DNA of 64,000 nt from an uncultured Bacilli bacterium (GCA_944371995.1 CALVYD010000003.1:24619-88618); one strand, 5' to 3'; counted from the stretch's first letter, positions 33,751 through 43,400 are shown. Made by a program: numbers and translations. Notes: generated by a model not told the origin, from the sequence alone.

Positions 33751-35407
33751 ACTTGTTACTATATTTTCTATATAATTCAATTCTATTATTAATTCTATCT
33801 TTACCTAGTATTTTCATAATAGAGAATAAATCAGGAGATTTAGTTCTTCCAGTAATCATAACACGAATTGCTTCACAGATATCTCCAACATGTCCTTTAT
33901 AATCATCAGGATTTTTCTTATAATCTTTTGGACTTGCAGCATAACCATGACTACTTGCAAATTCTTTTGTAGCATTAAACCATTCTTCATTAGTTGTATC
34001 TAAATCTAGTCCTTCTACATATTCTTTAATTAATTCTATATCATATGTTTTATCACCATCATATTTAGAGTAAAACTCATCCTCAAACATAGAATCAATC
34101 GCATAAGAAAATTCTTCTTTTACATCAGAATATTTAGCAATATCTTTTCTAGGTCTAGGACCATCTTTTTCAATACTTAAGAACTGAATCATATCTTCTT
34201 TATTTTCTTTTAATAATTTATTATATTCTTTATCAAATTTCTCGGTATAAACTAAAGTTTCATTATAAACTTCTTCTCCACTCTTACGTGAGAAATAAGT
34301 TTTACAAAGATTATTTAACTTAGCTTCATCGAATGATGTACCACCAATAGCTTGTTTATCAAAAGAAAATTCAAAATCTTTAATTGTCTTATCCTGATTA
34401 TTTAAATACCATTCTTCAAAGTTTGTATTAGTAATCGTTGCTAGATACAAATGTAAAGCTTCTATTGGAATACCACTTTCTTCATAGAATTTAGCTCCTG
34501 CCCAGGGATCTTTTCTTTTAGATAGTTTTCTAATCGTACCTGTTTCACTATCTTTAATCGTAATTGGTGCAATATGAGCATACTTTGGGGGAGTAAATCC
34601 TAATAGTTCAAATAACTGAATATGTAAAGGTAGACTAGATACCCATTCATCACCACGAATAACATGTGTTGTATGCATTAGGTGATCATCAATTACATGA
34701 GCAAAATGATAAGTAGGAGTACCATCTTTCTTTAGTAATATATCATCTAAATTTCTCTCAGGAAGTTTCATTTTACCTTTAATTAAATCGACAATTTCTA
34801 TTTGCTTATTAGGGTCACCTGGAGATTTTAAGCGAATTACATATTCTTCGTTATTTGCTAACTTCTCTTTAATTTCTTCCAAAGATAAATCTCTATCTAC
34901 TGCATACATTCCATAGATACCAATTTGTACTTTATTAATTTCTTGTTCTTCCCTAATCTGAGCAATCTCTTCTTCCGTCATAAAACAAGGATAAGCAAGT
35001 CCTTTTATAATTAAGTCTTTAACATAGGTTTGATAGATTTCAGTTCTTTCACTTTGCTTATATGGACCATAACTACCATCAAAACCATATCCTTCTGTTG
35101 GTGTTATATCAAACCCTTTTAAAACACCAGTAATATTTTCTATACCACCTTCTACTGCTCTTTTTTGATCCGTATCTTCTATTCTTAAAAAGAATACACC
35201 ATTGCTTTGTCTAGCATATACCATATCACAAAAAGCAGAAAATAAGTTTCCTAGATGAACACTACCCGTTGGACTAGGACCATATCTAGTCACCATTGCT
35301 CCCTCTGGTAAATTTCTTTCAGGATACATTTCTTCATAATATTCTCTTGTCTTATCTATATTTGGAAAAAGTAATTCTGCTAACTCTATACGTTCTTTTT
35401 CAGTCAT
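33749..35407 (-). CDS. gltX: Glutamyl-tRNA synthetase
   Basis: A 552-residue class I synthetase. The HIGH-type motif is SPTGSVHLGNL (about 47-57), the KMSKS-type motif is RKLSKRKDPW (about 262-271), and RIEDTDQKRA is present. It is longer than the common 470-500 residues, with extra sequence in the anticodon-binding half. In Bacilli the enzyme often also charges tRNA-Gln for later amidation by GatCAB. A tRNA-Gln gene lies 90 bases upstream in the same direction. GAGGTG precedes the ATG. Confidence 0.93.
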   Translation of the reverse strand: MTEKERIELAELLFPNIDKTREYYEEMYPERNLPEGAMVTRYGPSPTGSVHLGNLFSAFCDMVYARQSNGVFFLRIEDTDQKRAVEGGIENITGVLKGFDITPTEGYGFDGSYGPYKQSERTEIYQTYVKDLIIKGLAYPCFMTEEEIAQIREEQEINKVQIGIYGMYAVDRDLSLEEIKEKLANNEEYVIRLKSPGDPNKQIEIVDLIKGKMKLPERNLDDILLKKDGTPTYHFAHVIDDHLMHTTHVIRGDEWVSSLPLHIQLFELLGFTPPKYAHIAPITIKDSETGTIRKLSKRKDPWAGAKFYEESGIPIEALHLYLATITNTNFEEWYLNNQDKTIKDFEFSFDKQAIGGTSFDEAKLNNLCKTYFSRKSGEEVYNETLVYTEKFDKEYNKLLKENKEDMIQFLSIEKDGPRPRKDIAKYSDVKEEFSYAIDSMFEDEFYSKYDGDKTYDIELIKEYVEGLDLDTTNEEWFNATKEFASSHGYAASPKDYKKNPDDYKGHVGDICEAIRVMITGRTKSPDLFSIMKILGKDRINNRIELYRKYSNK

Positions 35408-35464
35408 TATCTCACCTCATTTGTTTTCTATTTAATGATAAACTATAATCACTAAAATTGCAAG

Positions 35465-35488
35465 AAAAAAGCCTTCTTTCGAAAGCTT
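35465..35488 (-). terminator. Imperfect terminator after tRNA-Gln
   Basis: On the minus strand AAGCTTTC and GAAAGAAGGCTT form an imperfect stem followed by TTTTTTC, directly after the tRNA-Gln CCA end and before gltX. Confidence 0.55.
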
Positions 35489-35496
35489 AATAATCT

Positions 35497-35571
35497 TGGT
35501 TGCCCTAGTTAGATTCGAACTAACGCATCGTGCGGTCAGAGCGCACTGCCTTACCGCTTGGCTATAGGGCA
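35497..35571 (-). tRNA. tRNA-Gln(CTG)
   Basis: Acceptor TGCCCTA/TAGGGCA, D-arm with AGCCAAGCGGTAAGGCA as in Gln tRNAs of Bacilli, anticodon stem GTGCG/CGCAC with loop CTCTGAC giving CTG, T-loop GTTCGAATC and encoded CCA (35497-35499). It reads CAG, a rare codon in such A+T-rich DNA. The U1-A72 weak first pair is typical of tRNA-Gln. Confidence 0.94.
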
Positions 35572-35620
35572 ATTTATCTGACAAAATAATTTTACTACAA
35601 AAATAAAAAAAAAGAAAGAG

Positions 35621-37705
35621 TTAACTTGCTGTTTCTTCATTTTCACTCTCTTCTTTTTTTCCATAATGTGCTTTTGCCTTCTTAGTATCTAATTTTACAC
35701 ACTTATCATCTCTTAATTCATAACCATTACTACATTTATATTTAGTAGTTGGAGCAACTTGACTATATAATTTACAATTACTACCATCTAATGTATATCC
35801 TTCATCACAATGATAACCATTCTCTGCAGGTAATGTTAATACCTTCTGACAAACTTTATCATTTAATTCATAACCAGTATCACATGATAAAGTAACATTA
35901 GGAGCTTGCGCTAGTGCTTTAGTACATTGATTACCAACTACTTCATATCCTGCAGCACATTCAAAAGTAGTAGTAGCAGCAACCATAGAAGTAACAACAC
36001 AATTAGAACCATTTAATATTCCCTGCTCACAATAATTTGTAGCAGTAGCATCATAGGTTTTATAACATTTTGTTCCAATCAATTGATAATCATTAGAAGG
36101 ACAACTATAAGGCATCCACCAAGTATAAGGATTTCTCTGTGCATCTTGAACATCTTCACATTTAGTACCATTTAAAGTTCCACCATTGGGACAAGAATAC
36201 CTTTTCTTTAAATAACTATTATTAGTCTCACTTTTTACACAGACACCATTAGTTAAATTATAACCATCTGGGCAAGTTTGCTTCATAGTAGCTTCATGAT
36301 AATCTAAACTAACGCATTTTTCTTCATACAACGTATAACCATTTGGACAACTAGCATTAACAACTGGTTGTCTTACATCTGGTCTTTGACACATAGTTCC
36401 ATTAAGTGTATATCCTGTCTGACAATAAAGACCATTATCTGCCTTTTTCGTATCACTCTTAACACATAACTGTCCTTGCATCTGATAACCCTTCTCACAA
36501 CCAATCTCAGGGATTGCATCCTTAGTTTCTAGTACCTTTTCACACTGATCACCATTTAAAGTATATCCCTCATCATCACAAGTATAATATCCTTCAACAC
36601 ACATATTAAATCGCTTAATATATCCATCTTTACATTCTTTATCTTTATTACATTGTGTCAAGAATAACAAAACTATACAAGCAATAATAAGAGTTCCAAT
36701 AAATCTACCTAAAAATTTCTTAAACTTTTTCCTATGGTCATCATTAAATAACTGCTTAAAAGAATGCCTCTCTTTAGTCTCTAATTTTTTCATCTCCTGA
36801 ATACTAATAGTTTTATCAAAATTAGAAACCTCTTTTGTTTTATGTACTTCTCCAGCAATCTTAAAATGAACTTTTTTTAAATCTGCTGCAAATTCAGTAG
36901 AAGTCTGATATCTATCTTCTTTTTTAAAGGCACATGCTTTTAGTAAAACTTGTATAATATCAGCATCTATCCCTTTTATTTTCGGTAAAGCCTTACCACT
37001 AAGTCTTTGATCAATCGCTTTTGCATCAGAAGTAGTCTTATCAGCAAATGGTAATTTATTATCATTTAATAATTTATACATAACTAGTCCCAGAGAATAT
37101 AAATCACTCGTATAATCTGGTGTTTCTTGATTATAAATTTCTGGAGCAATATAATTATAGGTTCCATGAAATTCTTTAACTTCTTGTCCTAAAATAACTG
37201 CTGTTCCAAAATCTCCTAACTTAAAAACACCATCTTCTCCTCGAAATATATTACTTGGTTTAATATCTCTATGAATAATATGTTTATCTTCACAAACTTC
37301 TAAGGCCTGACATATATCAATACCCAGTTGCAATATCTCAGCAGCATCTCTTTTTACTCTATTAAAATATTTTTCAATATCTTCTGCCAATTCCATATAA
37401 ATATAACAGTCAGCACCCTTTTTATCATCTCTAGGTTCCTGATGAAAATTCAAATAATTTAAAATATTCTTATGACCATTTAATTTTTGAATAATATTAA
37501 TCTCTTGCTTTAGATTAGCAATAATTTCATCAATACTTTTTACAGTACTATCTTTTTCTTTTTGTACTTTAGGCAAAGAGATATATTTTACTGCACAATA
37601 TAAAGATATTCCATCAACCTTTTTTACTGCTTTATATACTTCAGAATAACTACCTTGTCCTAATTTATCTATTACTTCCCAATTATTCCATAATCTTCTC
37701 TTCAT
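35621..37705 (-). CDS. Membrane Ser/Thr protein kinase with 13 Cys-rich extracellular repeats
   Basis: A 694-residue protein. The cytosolic Hanks-type kinase domain spans about 8-280: GQGSYSEV P-loop (16-23), CAVK Lys40, HRDIKPSN (145-152), DFG (165-167), APE (187-189). One membrane helix lies at about 334-351. The outside part (about 358-675) is 13 tandem units of the form C-x-x-G-Y-x-L-x-x-x-x-C, spaced 20-30 residues, each with two Cys, suggesting disulfide-bonded EGF-like modules. PASTA domains, usual in Firmicutes PknB/PrkC, are absent. The gene follows the FHA-ABC transporter gene by one base, so the kinase probably phosphorylates a target read by those FHA domains. Confidence 0.88.
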   Translation of the reverse strand: MKRRLWNNWEVIDKLGQGSYSEVYKAVKKVDGISLYCAVKYISLPKVQKEKDSTVKSIDEIIANLKQEINIIQKLNGHKNILNYLNFHQEPRDDKKGADCYIYMELAEDIEKYFNRVKRDAAEILQLGIDICQALEVCEDKHIIHRDIKPSNIFRGEDGVFKLGDFGTAVILGQEVKEFHGTYNYIAPEIYNQETPDYTSDLYSLGLVMYKLLNDNKLPFADKTTSDAKAIDQRLSGKALPKIKGIDADIIQVLLKACAFKKEDRYQTSTEFAADLKKVHFKIAGEVHKTKEVSNFDKTISIQEMKKLETKERHSFKQLFNDDHRKKFKKFLGRFIGTLIIACIVLLFLTQCNKDKECKDGYIKRFNMCVEGYYTCDDEGYTLNGDQCEKVLETKDAIPEIGCEKGYQMQGQLCVKSDTKKADNGLYCQTGYTLNGTMCQRPDVRQPVVNASCPNGYTLYEEKCVSLDYHEATMKQTCPDGYNLTNGVCVKSETNNSYLKKRYSCPNGGTLNGTKCEDVQDAQRNPYTWWMPYSCPSNDYQLIGTKCYKTYDATATNYCEQGILNGSNCVVTSMVAATTTFECAAGYEVVGNQCTKALAQAPNVTLSCDTGYELNDKVCQKVLTLPAENGYHCDEGYTLDGSNCKLYSQVAPTTKYKCSNGYELRDDKCVKLDTKKAKAHYGKKEESENEETAS

Positions 37706-37706
37706 T

Positions 37707-40019
37707 TTATCTACTTCTTTCTAATTGATGTCTTAATATAAAGAAACATACAATTAATAATATAATCATCATCAATATAATAATAGAAATATCTGTTGTA
37801 AAATGTTCTGCAGTAAAAGTATAGAAACTTTCCTCTTCTCTAACATAAGTTGGAATAATCTCTTGAATTACATCAGTTAAATTATTTAGATTATTAGTAG
37901 TACCTAAAGCTTCTACAGACCAGCGACATAAAATAACATAAGATACTTTATTAATAACTCCCTCTAAAGGAAACATAATTCCAGAGAAAAGTAATTGTGG
38001 AACCAGTAACAACGGAGCAAAACTCATCGCAACACTAGCATTTTTAGATACAGTAGAAACAGTAAGACCTAATGCCGATGCGGAAACAATAGTCAAGAAA
38101 CAAACTAAAATAGTTTCGAGTTTCCAAGACATGATAATTCCTTCATCAGGCACCTCCATAAATATAGAAACAGTAACAACTAGTAAAACAGATTGAAGCA
38201 GAGCTAATAAACACTGAACTATCATTTTCGAACCTAAATATGCTGGCAATTTTAAATTAGCCATATACTCTTTCTTTAAAATAACTCGTTCCTTACATAT
38301 TTCTTGAATGGAATTTAAAAACCCTAACCAGATAGAAGAACAAGACATAGCAAACAAAAACATCTTAGCTTCATCATAAGAGTGAAACACTTCATCACTA
38401 ACAACACAAGTCAATAAATAAGCAATAATTGGCGCTTGCAACAACAATAACATTAATTGTTGTTTATTATTTAATATTGTTTTAGCATATCTTTTAGATA
38501 ATGTAGAAAATTGCTTTATAAATGATTTTTTATTCTTTGCTCTAGTAACACTCTGATTTTCTTTACTAGTAACATGATCTTTATAACTAGAATTATTAAA
38601 TGTCTGATACCAGGTATCTGTATCTTTATTTAAAAAAGTATAAATATCAACAAAATCTGTTACATGGAAAAATTCTAACGCATCTTTAGGAGGTCCAGAA
38701 AAACATAACCTTCCCTCAGATCCAAAAAAAGCAATTTTATCACATAGATGTAAATTTAAAGTAGTATGTGTAACTAATATAATTGTTTTTCCACTATCAG
38801 CCATCTTACGAAGAGTTTGCATAATACTTCGTTCCGTACCAGGATCAAGACCACTAGTTGGTTCATCTAAAAAGAAAAGTTTAGGATCAGCAATTAATTC
38901 AACAGCAATACTAGCTCTTTTTCTTTGTCCTCCTGACAAATTCCTAATCATAACATCTTCTTTTCCTGTTAACTCTACAATATCTAAAACAGTTTTAATT
39001 CTATTTTTCTTTTCACTATCAGTAGCATCATCTGGCATTCTTAAATCAGCTGCATATTTTAACATATCTCTTAATGTTAAATCTGTAAATACAATATCTT
39101 GTTGTGGTACATAACCAATAATATTTTTTAATACTGCGTAATTAGCAAACAAATCATTACCATTGACATAAACCTTTCCACTAGTAGGTCTAGAAACACC
39201 ACTAATACAGTTCATAAAAGTACTTTTACCAGCACCAGAACCACCAACAAAAGCAACAAATTGCCCTGGCTTAATAGATAAATTAACATGTTGAGATATA
39301 TCTTTTTTTCTACCCTTTACTTTTACTGTCTTAGTAATATCAACAGCATCTAAAGACACTCCATAATCACTCATCTGATATAACAAATGGTCTTTATAAA
39401 ATATTAATTTAGCATTTGCTATTAAAATAACATCTCTTTCTTTTAGTATTGCTTCTCCTTTTAACAACACACCATTAATAAGAATTCCATTAGTACTATT
39501 ATTATCTTTAATTATAAAGTGATGATTTTTCTCAGTAATAATAGCATGTTTCAAAGAAACAGAAACATGATTAATTAAAATATCAGAGTTTCGATCCCTT
39601 CCTATTGTTATAACTGGCTTCTTATGTAAATCAATCTGTTGCCAATCATCTACTTTACCTGAGGTAGATAATATAAAGATAATTCCTCGCATAAGAGGTT
39701 CGACAGGATCATCTATCTTAACTGAGTCCCCGTCCTTTAATATTGCTTGACTCATTTTATTATTATTGACAAAAATACCATTAGTACTTTGATTATCAAC
39801 AACAGAAATAGAATTATCTGACAATTCAAAAAAACCGTGATTTACTGAAACTAGAGGAGAAGTTAATACAATATCATTTTCTTCTCCTCTACCAAAACTT
39901 ACTCTAGATTTATTAAAACTCATCAAATTAATATTTCGTATATTATCATCTTCAATTACCGTAATTACATACTGATTCTTATCTAATTGTTGTCTATTTT
40001 GTTCTAGCAATTTTATCAC
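37707..40019 (-). CDS. Double-FHA ABCG-type ABC transporter
   Basis: A 770-residue single-chain half-transporter. FHA domain 1 lies at about 36-85 (SFGRGEENDIVL, NQSTNGIFVN) and FHA domain 2 at about 136-183 (TIGRDRNSDILI, NNSTNGILIN); both keep the Arg, Ser and Asn residues that bind phosphothreonine. The ATPase has Walker A GGSGAGKST (259-267), LSGGQRKR (361-368), Walker B LFFLDE (381-386). The C-terminal 250 residues carry six membrane helices of the ABC-2/ABCG type. Coupling of FHA to ABCG is known in cyanobacteria and actinomycetes. Substrate unknown. Next to a Ser/Thr kinase, regulation by phosphorylation is likely. Confidence 0.88.
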   Translation of the reverse strand: MIKLLEQNRQQLDKNQYVITVIEDDNIRNINLMSFNKSRVSFGRGEENDIVLTSPLVSVNHGFFELSDNSISVVDNQSTNGIFVNNNKMSQAILKDGDSVKIDDPVEPLMRGIIFILSTSGKVDDWQQIDLHKKPVITIGRDRNSDILINHVSVSLKHAIITEKNHHFIIKDNNSTNGILINGVLLKGEAILKERDVILIANAKLIFYKDHLLYQMSDYGVSLDAVDITKTVKVKGRKKDISQHVNLSIKPGQFVAFVGGSGAGKSTFMNCISGVSRPTSGKVYVNGNDLFANYAVLKNIIGYVPQQDIVFTDLTLRDMLKYAADLRMPDDATDSEKKNRIKTVLDIVELTGKEDVMIRNLSGGQRKRASIAVELIADPKLFFLDEPTSGLDPGTERSIMQTLRKMADSGKTIILVTHTTLNLHLCDKIAFFGSEGRLCFSGPPKDALEFFHVTDFVDIYTFLNKDTDTWYQTFNNSSYKDHVTSKENQSVTRAKNKKSFIKQFSTLSKRYAKTILNNKQQLMLLLLQAPIIAYLLTCVVSDEVFHSYDEAKMFLFAMSCSSIWLGFLNSIQEICKERVILKKEYMANLKLPAYLGSKMIVQCLLALLQSVLLVVTVSIFMEVPDEGIIMSWKLETILVCFLTIVSASALGLTVSTVSKNASVAMSFAPLLLVPQLLFSGIMFPLEGVINKVSYVILCRWSVEALGTTNNLNNLTDVIQEIIPTYVREEESFYTFTAEHFTTDISIIILMMIILLIVCFFILRHQLERSR

Positions 40020-40051
40020 CTACAATCATAGTAATTGTTTAGTTTTTCAAA

Positions 40052-41251
40052 TTAAAACTTAGGAAAAATTTGTTTAATGATATCTAACAATCCATTAAAT
40101 AAATCTCCAACTGTAGATACAATATTAGTCACTACATCACCACTATCTCCTCCAGTAGATGGTAACTTAGAAGAATCAATTGGATTTTTAGTCACTTCAT
40201 TAACAAAGTTAATCACTTGATTACGGTATTCTTGTTTATTAATTCCAGCAACGATAAATGCATGTGGTTGACCTTCAACTGACCAAAATGTTGTTTTTAA
40301 ATTACGATTCTTTGCTTCATTTATTACAGTTACACTATTGTTATATGGTACTGTGGTATCATTGGTTCCGTGAATAACCAATATTGGTACATCACTAAAC
40401 ACTCTACCAGCAGCAAACGTATCTTGATAATAATCAAAATTGCTTTCATTTAATCCTACACCAACAAAGTTAATTAAAAACTTCTTGATATTTTCTTCTC
40501 CAATAAGATCATATAAGCTTGGAAGTTCAGGTAAATTTAACATTTGAGCCAACTCATTTATACCATCTGGAGTTGCTAACAATCCTTGAATAATACCAGT
40601 CATAGAAGTATAACCGCAATCATCCACTAATCCAACAACATGTTGACTTACTAAATCTCTACCCTGTTCTTTTTGACTCCATAATTGTAAAGTAGTTGCA
40701 CCACCTAAAGATATACCATGAACAATAACTTCGTCCACACTATAATTTGTATTTAAGAAAGTTAACCAATCCCAAATATCTAGCGATTCTGAATATCCCA
40801 TGCCGGTTTTACCTTGACTATTTCCAGCACCACGCAAATCTGGTGCTAAAACATTGTAACCTTGATCTAGATACATTTGACCAACAGCACTAGCCATCAA
40901 ATCTCCTGTCATCATAAATCCATGAATCAACACAGCCCATTTATTACTTCTTTCACCATTGGCTAAAGTAGCATAATAAATATTACCGCTTAATGAAACA
41001 CGTTGATCTGCACCTAATACACTTCCTGCAGTCTCAGCTGTAATATTTACAGTCTCATCTTTAGAAGGACCTCCTAATAAACTCAATTGTTCTACTCTTT
41101 GTTGATAAGTAACTGCCTCACTCGGCTTCGCAATTGAACCAAGAAACTCATTTGTTTCTTTATAAATTAATACAAAAGAAAAAATATTCACGACAACTAA
41201 AGCTACGATACAAGCAAAAACACCATATCTTTGCTTAACCTTATTATTCAT
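40052..41251 (-). CDS. Membrane-anchored alpha/beta hydrolase
   Basis: A 399-residue protein with an N-terminal membrane helix (about 10-32) and an extracytoplasmic alpha/beta-hydrolase fold: VLIHGFMMTGD (oxyanion region), HGISLGGATT (nucleophile Ser), HGTNDTTVP (acid Asp) and GQPHAFIVAG (His). The family includes esterases and lipases acting on acyl groups. The C-terminus has LPSTGGDSG, resembling a sortase signal, followed by an amphipathic rather than a clearly hydrophobic helix. First gene of the hydrolase/FHA-ABC/kinase operon, 32 bases before the transporter. Confidence 0.82.
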   Translation of the reverse strand: MNNKVKQRYGVFACIVALVVVNIFSFVLIYKETNEFLGSIAKPSEAVTYQQRVEQLSLLGGPSKDETVNITAETAGSVLGADQRVSLSGNIYYATLANGERSNKWAVLIHGFMMTGDLMASAVGQMYLDQGYNVLAPDLRGAGNSQGKTGMGYSESLDIWDWLTFLNTNYSVDEVIVHGISLGGATTLQLWSQKEQGRDLVSQHVVGLVDDCGYTSMTGIIQGLLATPDGINELAQMLNLPELPSLYDLIGEENIKKFLINFVGVGLNESNFDYYQDTFAAGRVFSDVPILVIHGTNDTTVPYNNSVTVINEAKNRNLKTTFWSVEGQPHAFIVAGINKQEYRNQVINFVNEVTKNPIDSSKLPSTGGDSGDVVTNIVSTVGDLFNGLLDIIKQIFPKF

Positions 41252-41492
41252 TTAATCTCACTCCTCTACTACCAATACTTTTCTATTCTTTGTATTAACA
41301 TTATTATAACATATCATTTTAAACTACACTAGACGTTTTGTATATTTTCTTCTAACTTTAAAACAAAAAAAGAAAAAGAAAATTTATTTGTCTTAGTTAC
41401 TAATTTTGAAAATTTTACAAGTAATTACTTAACAAAAAAATGTTACATGTTACCATAGTGTTTTCATTGCTTTATACTAAATATTTACCAAT

Positions 41493-41534
41493 CAAAAAAA
41501 AGCAACACTAATAAATAAACATATTAGTATTGCT
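41493..41534 (-). terminator. Terminator after fic, in a gene-free stretch
   Basis: AGCAACACTAATA and TATTAGTATTGCT form a 13-bp stem with one mismatch; the minus strand then reads TTTTTTTTG. The stretch 41252-41561 contains no gene; the rest is A+T-rich leader of the hydrolase operon with nothing else I can support. Confidence 0.8.
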
Positions 41535-41561
41535 TAATATCTTTAACACAACTTATTTAGA

Positions 41562-42242
41562 TTACTTTACACTTTTATATGTTTCTACGTTTTGTTTTTC
41601 TTTTAAAATACCTTCAAAAAAATCTTTCAATTCCCGGTTATCTGCTGCTCTTGCACTAACAATAGAAGCATGCATAAACATTTGACTACTATGTTCATTT
41701 ACTCCCGAAAAATCAATTTCATAATTAAAACCTAAGTATTTATCCATACATTCTACAGATTCCCTTAAAAACTCTCTAGCAATCCTACCATTACCTTCTC
41801 TAAATGGATGAATAATATTTAATTCTCCATAACAATCAGCTAACCAAGTAGTAATATCATCTCTTGTTTTTATACGTGTCAATTTCCTACCTTGCGTATC
41901 TAAAGTATCACTTAAATATCTAAAAATAAATTCTGGTCTACAAAACGGAGTTCCTCCTTTTGAAATATTTTCTCCTCTGATTTCTCCAGCAAAATCATAA
42001 ATACGTTCAAATACTTCTTTATGTAAACTTAAATAATATGGTGCTGAAAATAAAGTAGATGGTTTAGGAATCTCTCTAACTTGAATAGCTGTTAACATTA
42101 AAGTAGTAATTCTTCTTTCAGCAACATCTAAATCTTCTTGATTTTAAATTCCTAGTTTATTTATTAATACATCACTACCTGGATAACAATATTTAGAATG
42201 ACTCTCCTGTGCTTCTTCTACTCTACTTTTTATGCTTTTCAT
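41562..42242 (-). pseudogene. fic: Fic-family AMP-transferase gene with in-frame stop
   Basis: The frame begins at ATG 42242, inside the antitoxin gene end, and reads MKSIKSRVEEAQES-HSKYCYPGSDVLINKLGI, then TAA at codon 33, then NQEDLDVAERRITTL and on through an otherwise intact Fic core of 178 codons with HPFREGNGRIAREF, the H-x-F-x-E-G-N-G-R AMPylation motif. The stop looks like a single AAA-to-TAA change. An internal ATG at 42098 could give an N-truncated protein lacking helix 1. Fic toxins AMPylate target proteins. The gene is paired with a small antitoxin-like gene upstream. A terminator follows. Confidence 0.85.
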
Positions 42243-42444
42243 AGCTACTACCTTCTTTCATATCATTTACCTCAGTTACTAATCCATACAATAAAGAGTC
42301 TATTGCTTTATCACCATAATCACCTTTATATTTCTCAAAAATTCTTAATATTAAATCTTTTTCTTCCAATGAAACATCATAACCTTCAATTTTATTATTA
42401 CCTGCTGCTTTATCTATTTCCGTTCTAATTTGTTCTTCTGACAT
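42223..42444 (-). CDS. VbhA-like Fic antitoxin
   Basis: A 73-residue acidic, all-helical protein. KAAGNNKIEGYDVSLEEKD matches the region of VbhA-type antitoxins where (S/T)-x-x-x-E-(G/N) blocks the Fic active site; the Glu-Gly is kept but the Ser/Thr is Asn here. GGGAGG precedes the ATG. It ends 20 bases inside the original fic start region, an overlap typical of FicA-FicT pairs. With fic broken it may now be dispensable. Confidence 0.7.
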   Translation of the reverse strand: MSEEQIRTEIDKAAGNNKIEGYDVSLEEKDLILRIFEKYKGDYGDKAIDSLLYGLVTEVNDMKEGSSYEKHKK

Positions 42445-42482
42445 ATCTATACCTCCCTTGTACTAATTATATGACTATTATT

Positions 42483-43370
42483 TCATTTCCTTACTTTTAT
42501 TATATCATCAGTTTCCAAATTGCCAATAATTAAAGAAGAATTTTTATCGTGTTTTTTCATATTTTCTTTTACCTGTTTCTCATCAAAATTAGCATAGCAA
42601 TATTTACAAAAATGACAACAAGTATTATAAAAACCAATATCTACCATCTCTACACAATTACATTTACTACCCTTACGAGCCTTCCACTTTTTAAATTTAT
42701 CTTTACCTGTTAACTCCCGGGCCAGCATAACACCAAGACAGTCTTCTTTAATAAAACCATATTCTACTAAATTTTCTTCTTCAAAACAAGTCTGTACCGT
42801 CATATGATATTTTTTTGCTATACTAGAAAAATTTTCTCCTATCTTTTTATAATCTTCTTTAGTAAGTGTTTTAGGTCTAAGTATTCTAATATTTTTCCTT
42901 ACATTTTTATAATCATCTAAAAAAGAAACAATAATATGTTTAACATATCCATCTAGATTACAGCACATTCTTTCAAACATTTTAATATGATAATCAATAG
43001 TATATCTATCATTAATAAATATTGGATCATAGCGAACATAAGTATATTCACTTCCTATTATATTAGACACTTCTCTAATAGCCATAAGAATATCTGACTT
43101 AGAAGGTAAATTAGGTTCAATATCCTTTAAATATGGTGTTAAGGTAATATGAAATATTTTTGGTTTTTCAATTCTTTCTAAACAAGGAAGAATCGGTATA
43201 GGATTCTTAGTACAAAACATAATAGCATCTACATCCTTAAAATAAATTCTACTAACCAATTTAGGATTAAATGGATTTCTTACATCAACAAATCCCTCTT
43301 CATACCTATGAATAAACCAAGGAGTATAAAATGCAACAATATCTGTTCTACCACTTACATTTAAAATCAT
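42483..43370 (-). CDS. DUF1848 family iron-sulfur-like protein
   Basis: A 295-residue cytosolic protein. The N-terminus MILNVSGRTDIVAFYTPWF and the internal FKDVDAIMFCTKNPIPIL and EYTYVRYDPIF are DUF1848 hallmarks, and the C-terminus carries CNCVEMVDIGFYNTCCHFCKYC with several Cys pairs, probably ligating an iron-sulfur cluster. DUF1848 resembles radical-SAM/SPL-like TIM barrels, but the exact chemistry is unknown. GGTGG precedes the ATG. Single gene between fic and the lysozyme gene. Confidence 0.82.
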   Translation of the reverse strand: MILNVSGRTDIVAFYTPWFIHRYEEGFVDVRNPFNPKLVSRIYFKDVDAIMFCTKNPIPILPCLERIEKPKIFHITLTPYLKDIEPNLPSKSDILMAIREVSNIIGSEYTYVRYDPIFINDRYTIDYHIKMFERMCCNLDGYVKHIIVSFLDDYKNVRKNIRILRPKTLTKEDYKKIGENFSSIAKKYHMTVQTCFEEENLVEYGFIKEDCLGVMLARELTGKDKFKKWKARKGSKCNCVEMVDIGFYNTCCHFCKYCYANFDEKQVKENMKKHDKNSSLIIGNLETDDIIKVRK

Positions 43371-43400
43371 ATTACCACCTATTTATTTATTATATCATAG

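Noticed and set aside
35408..35496. T-box or other riboswitch before gltX
   Set aside because: Only about 90 bases separate tRNA-Gln and gltX; no T-box sequence (TGGNACCGCG) or complex leader fold is present.
42198..42428. Tyr/Leu-rich plus-strand frame over the fic antitoxin
   Set aside because: It is antisense to the antitoxin and the true start of fic; low-complexity composition and no start signal.
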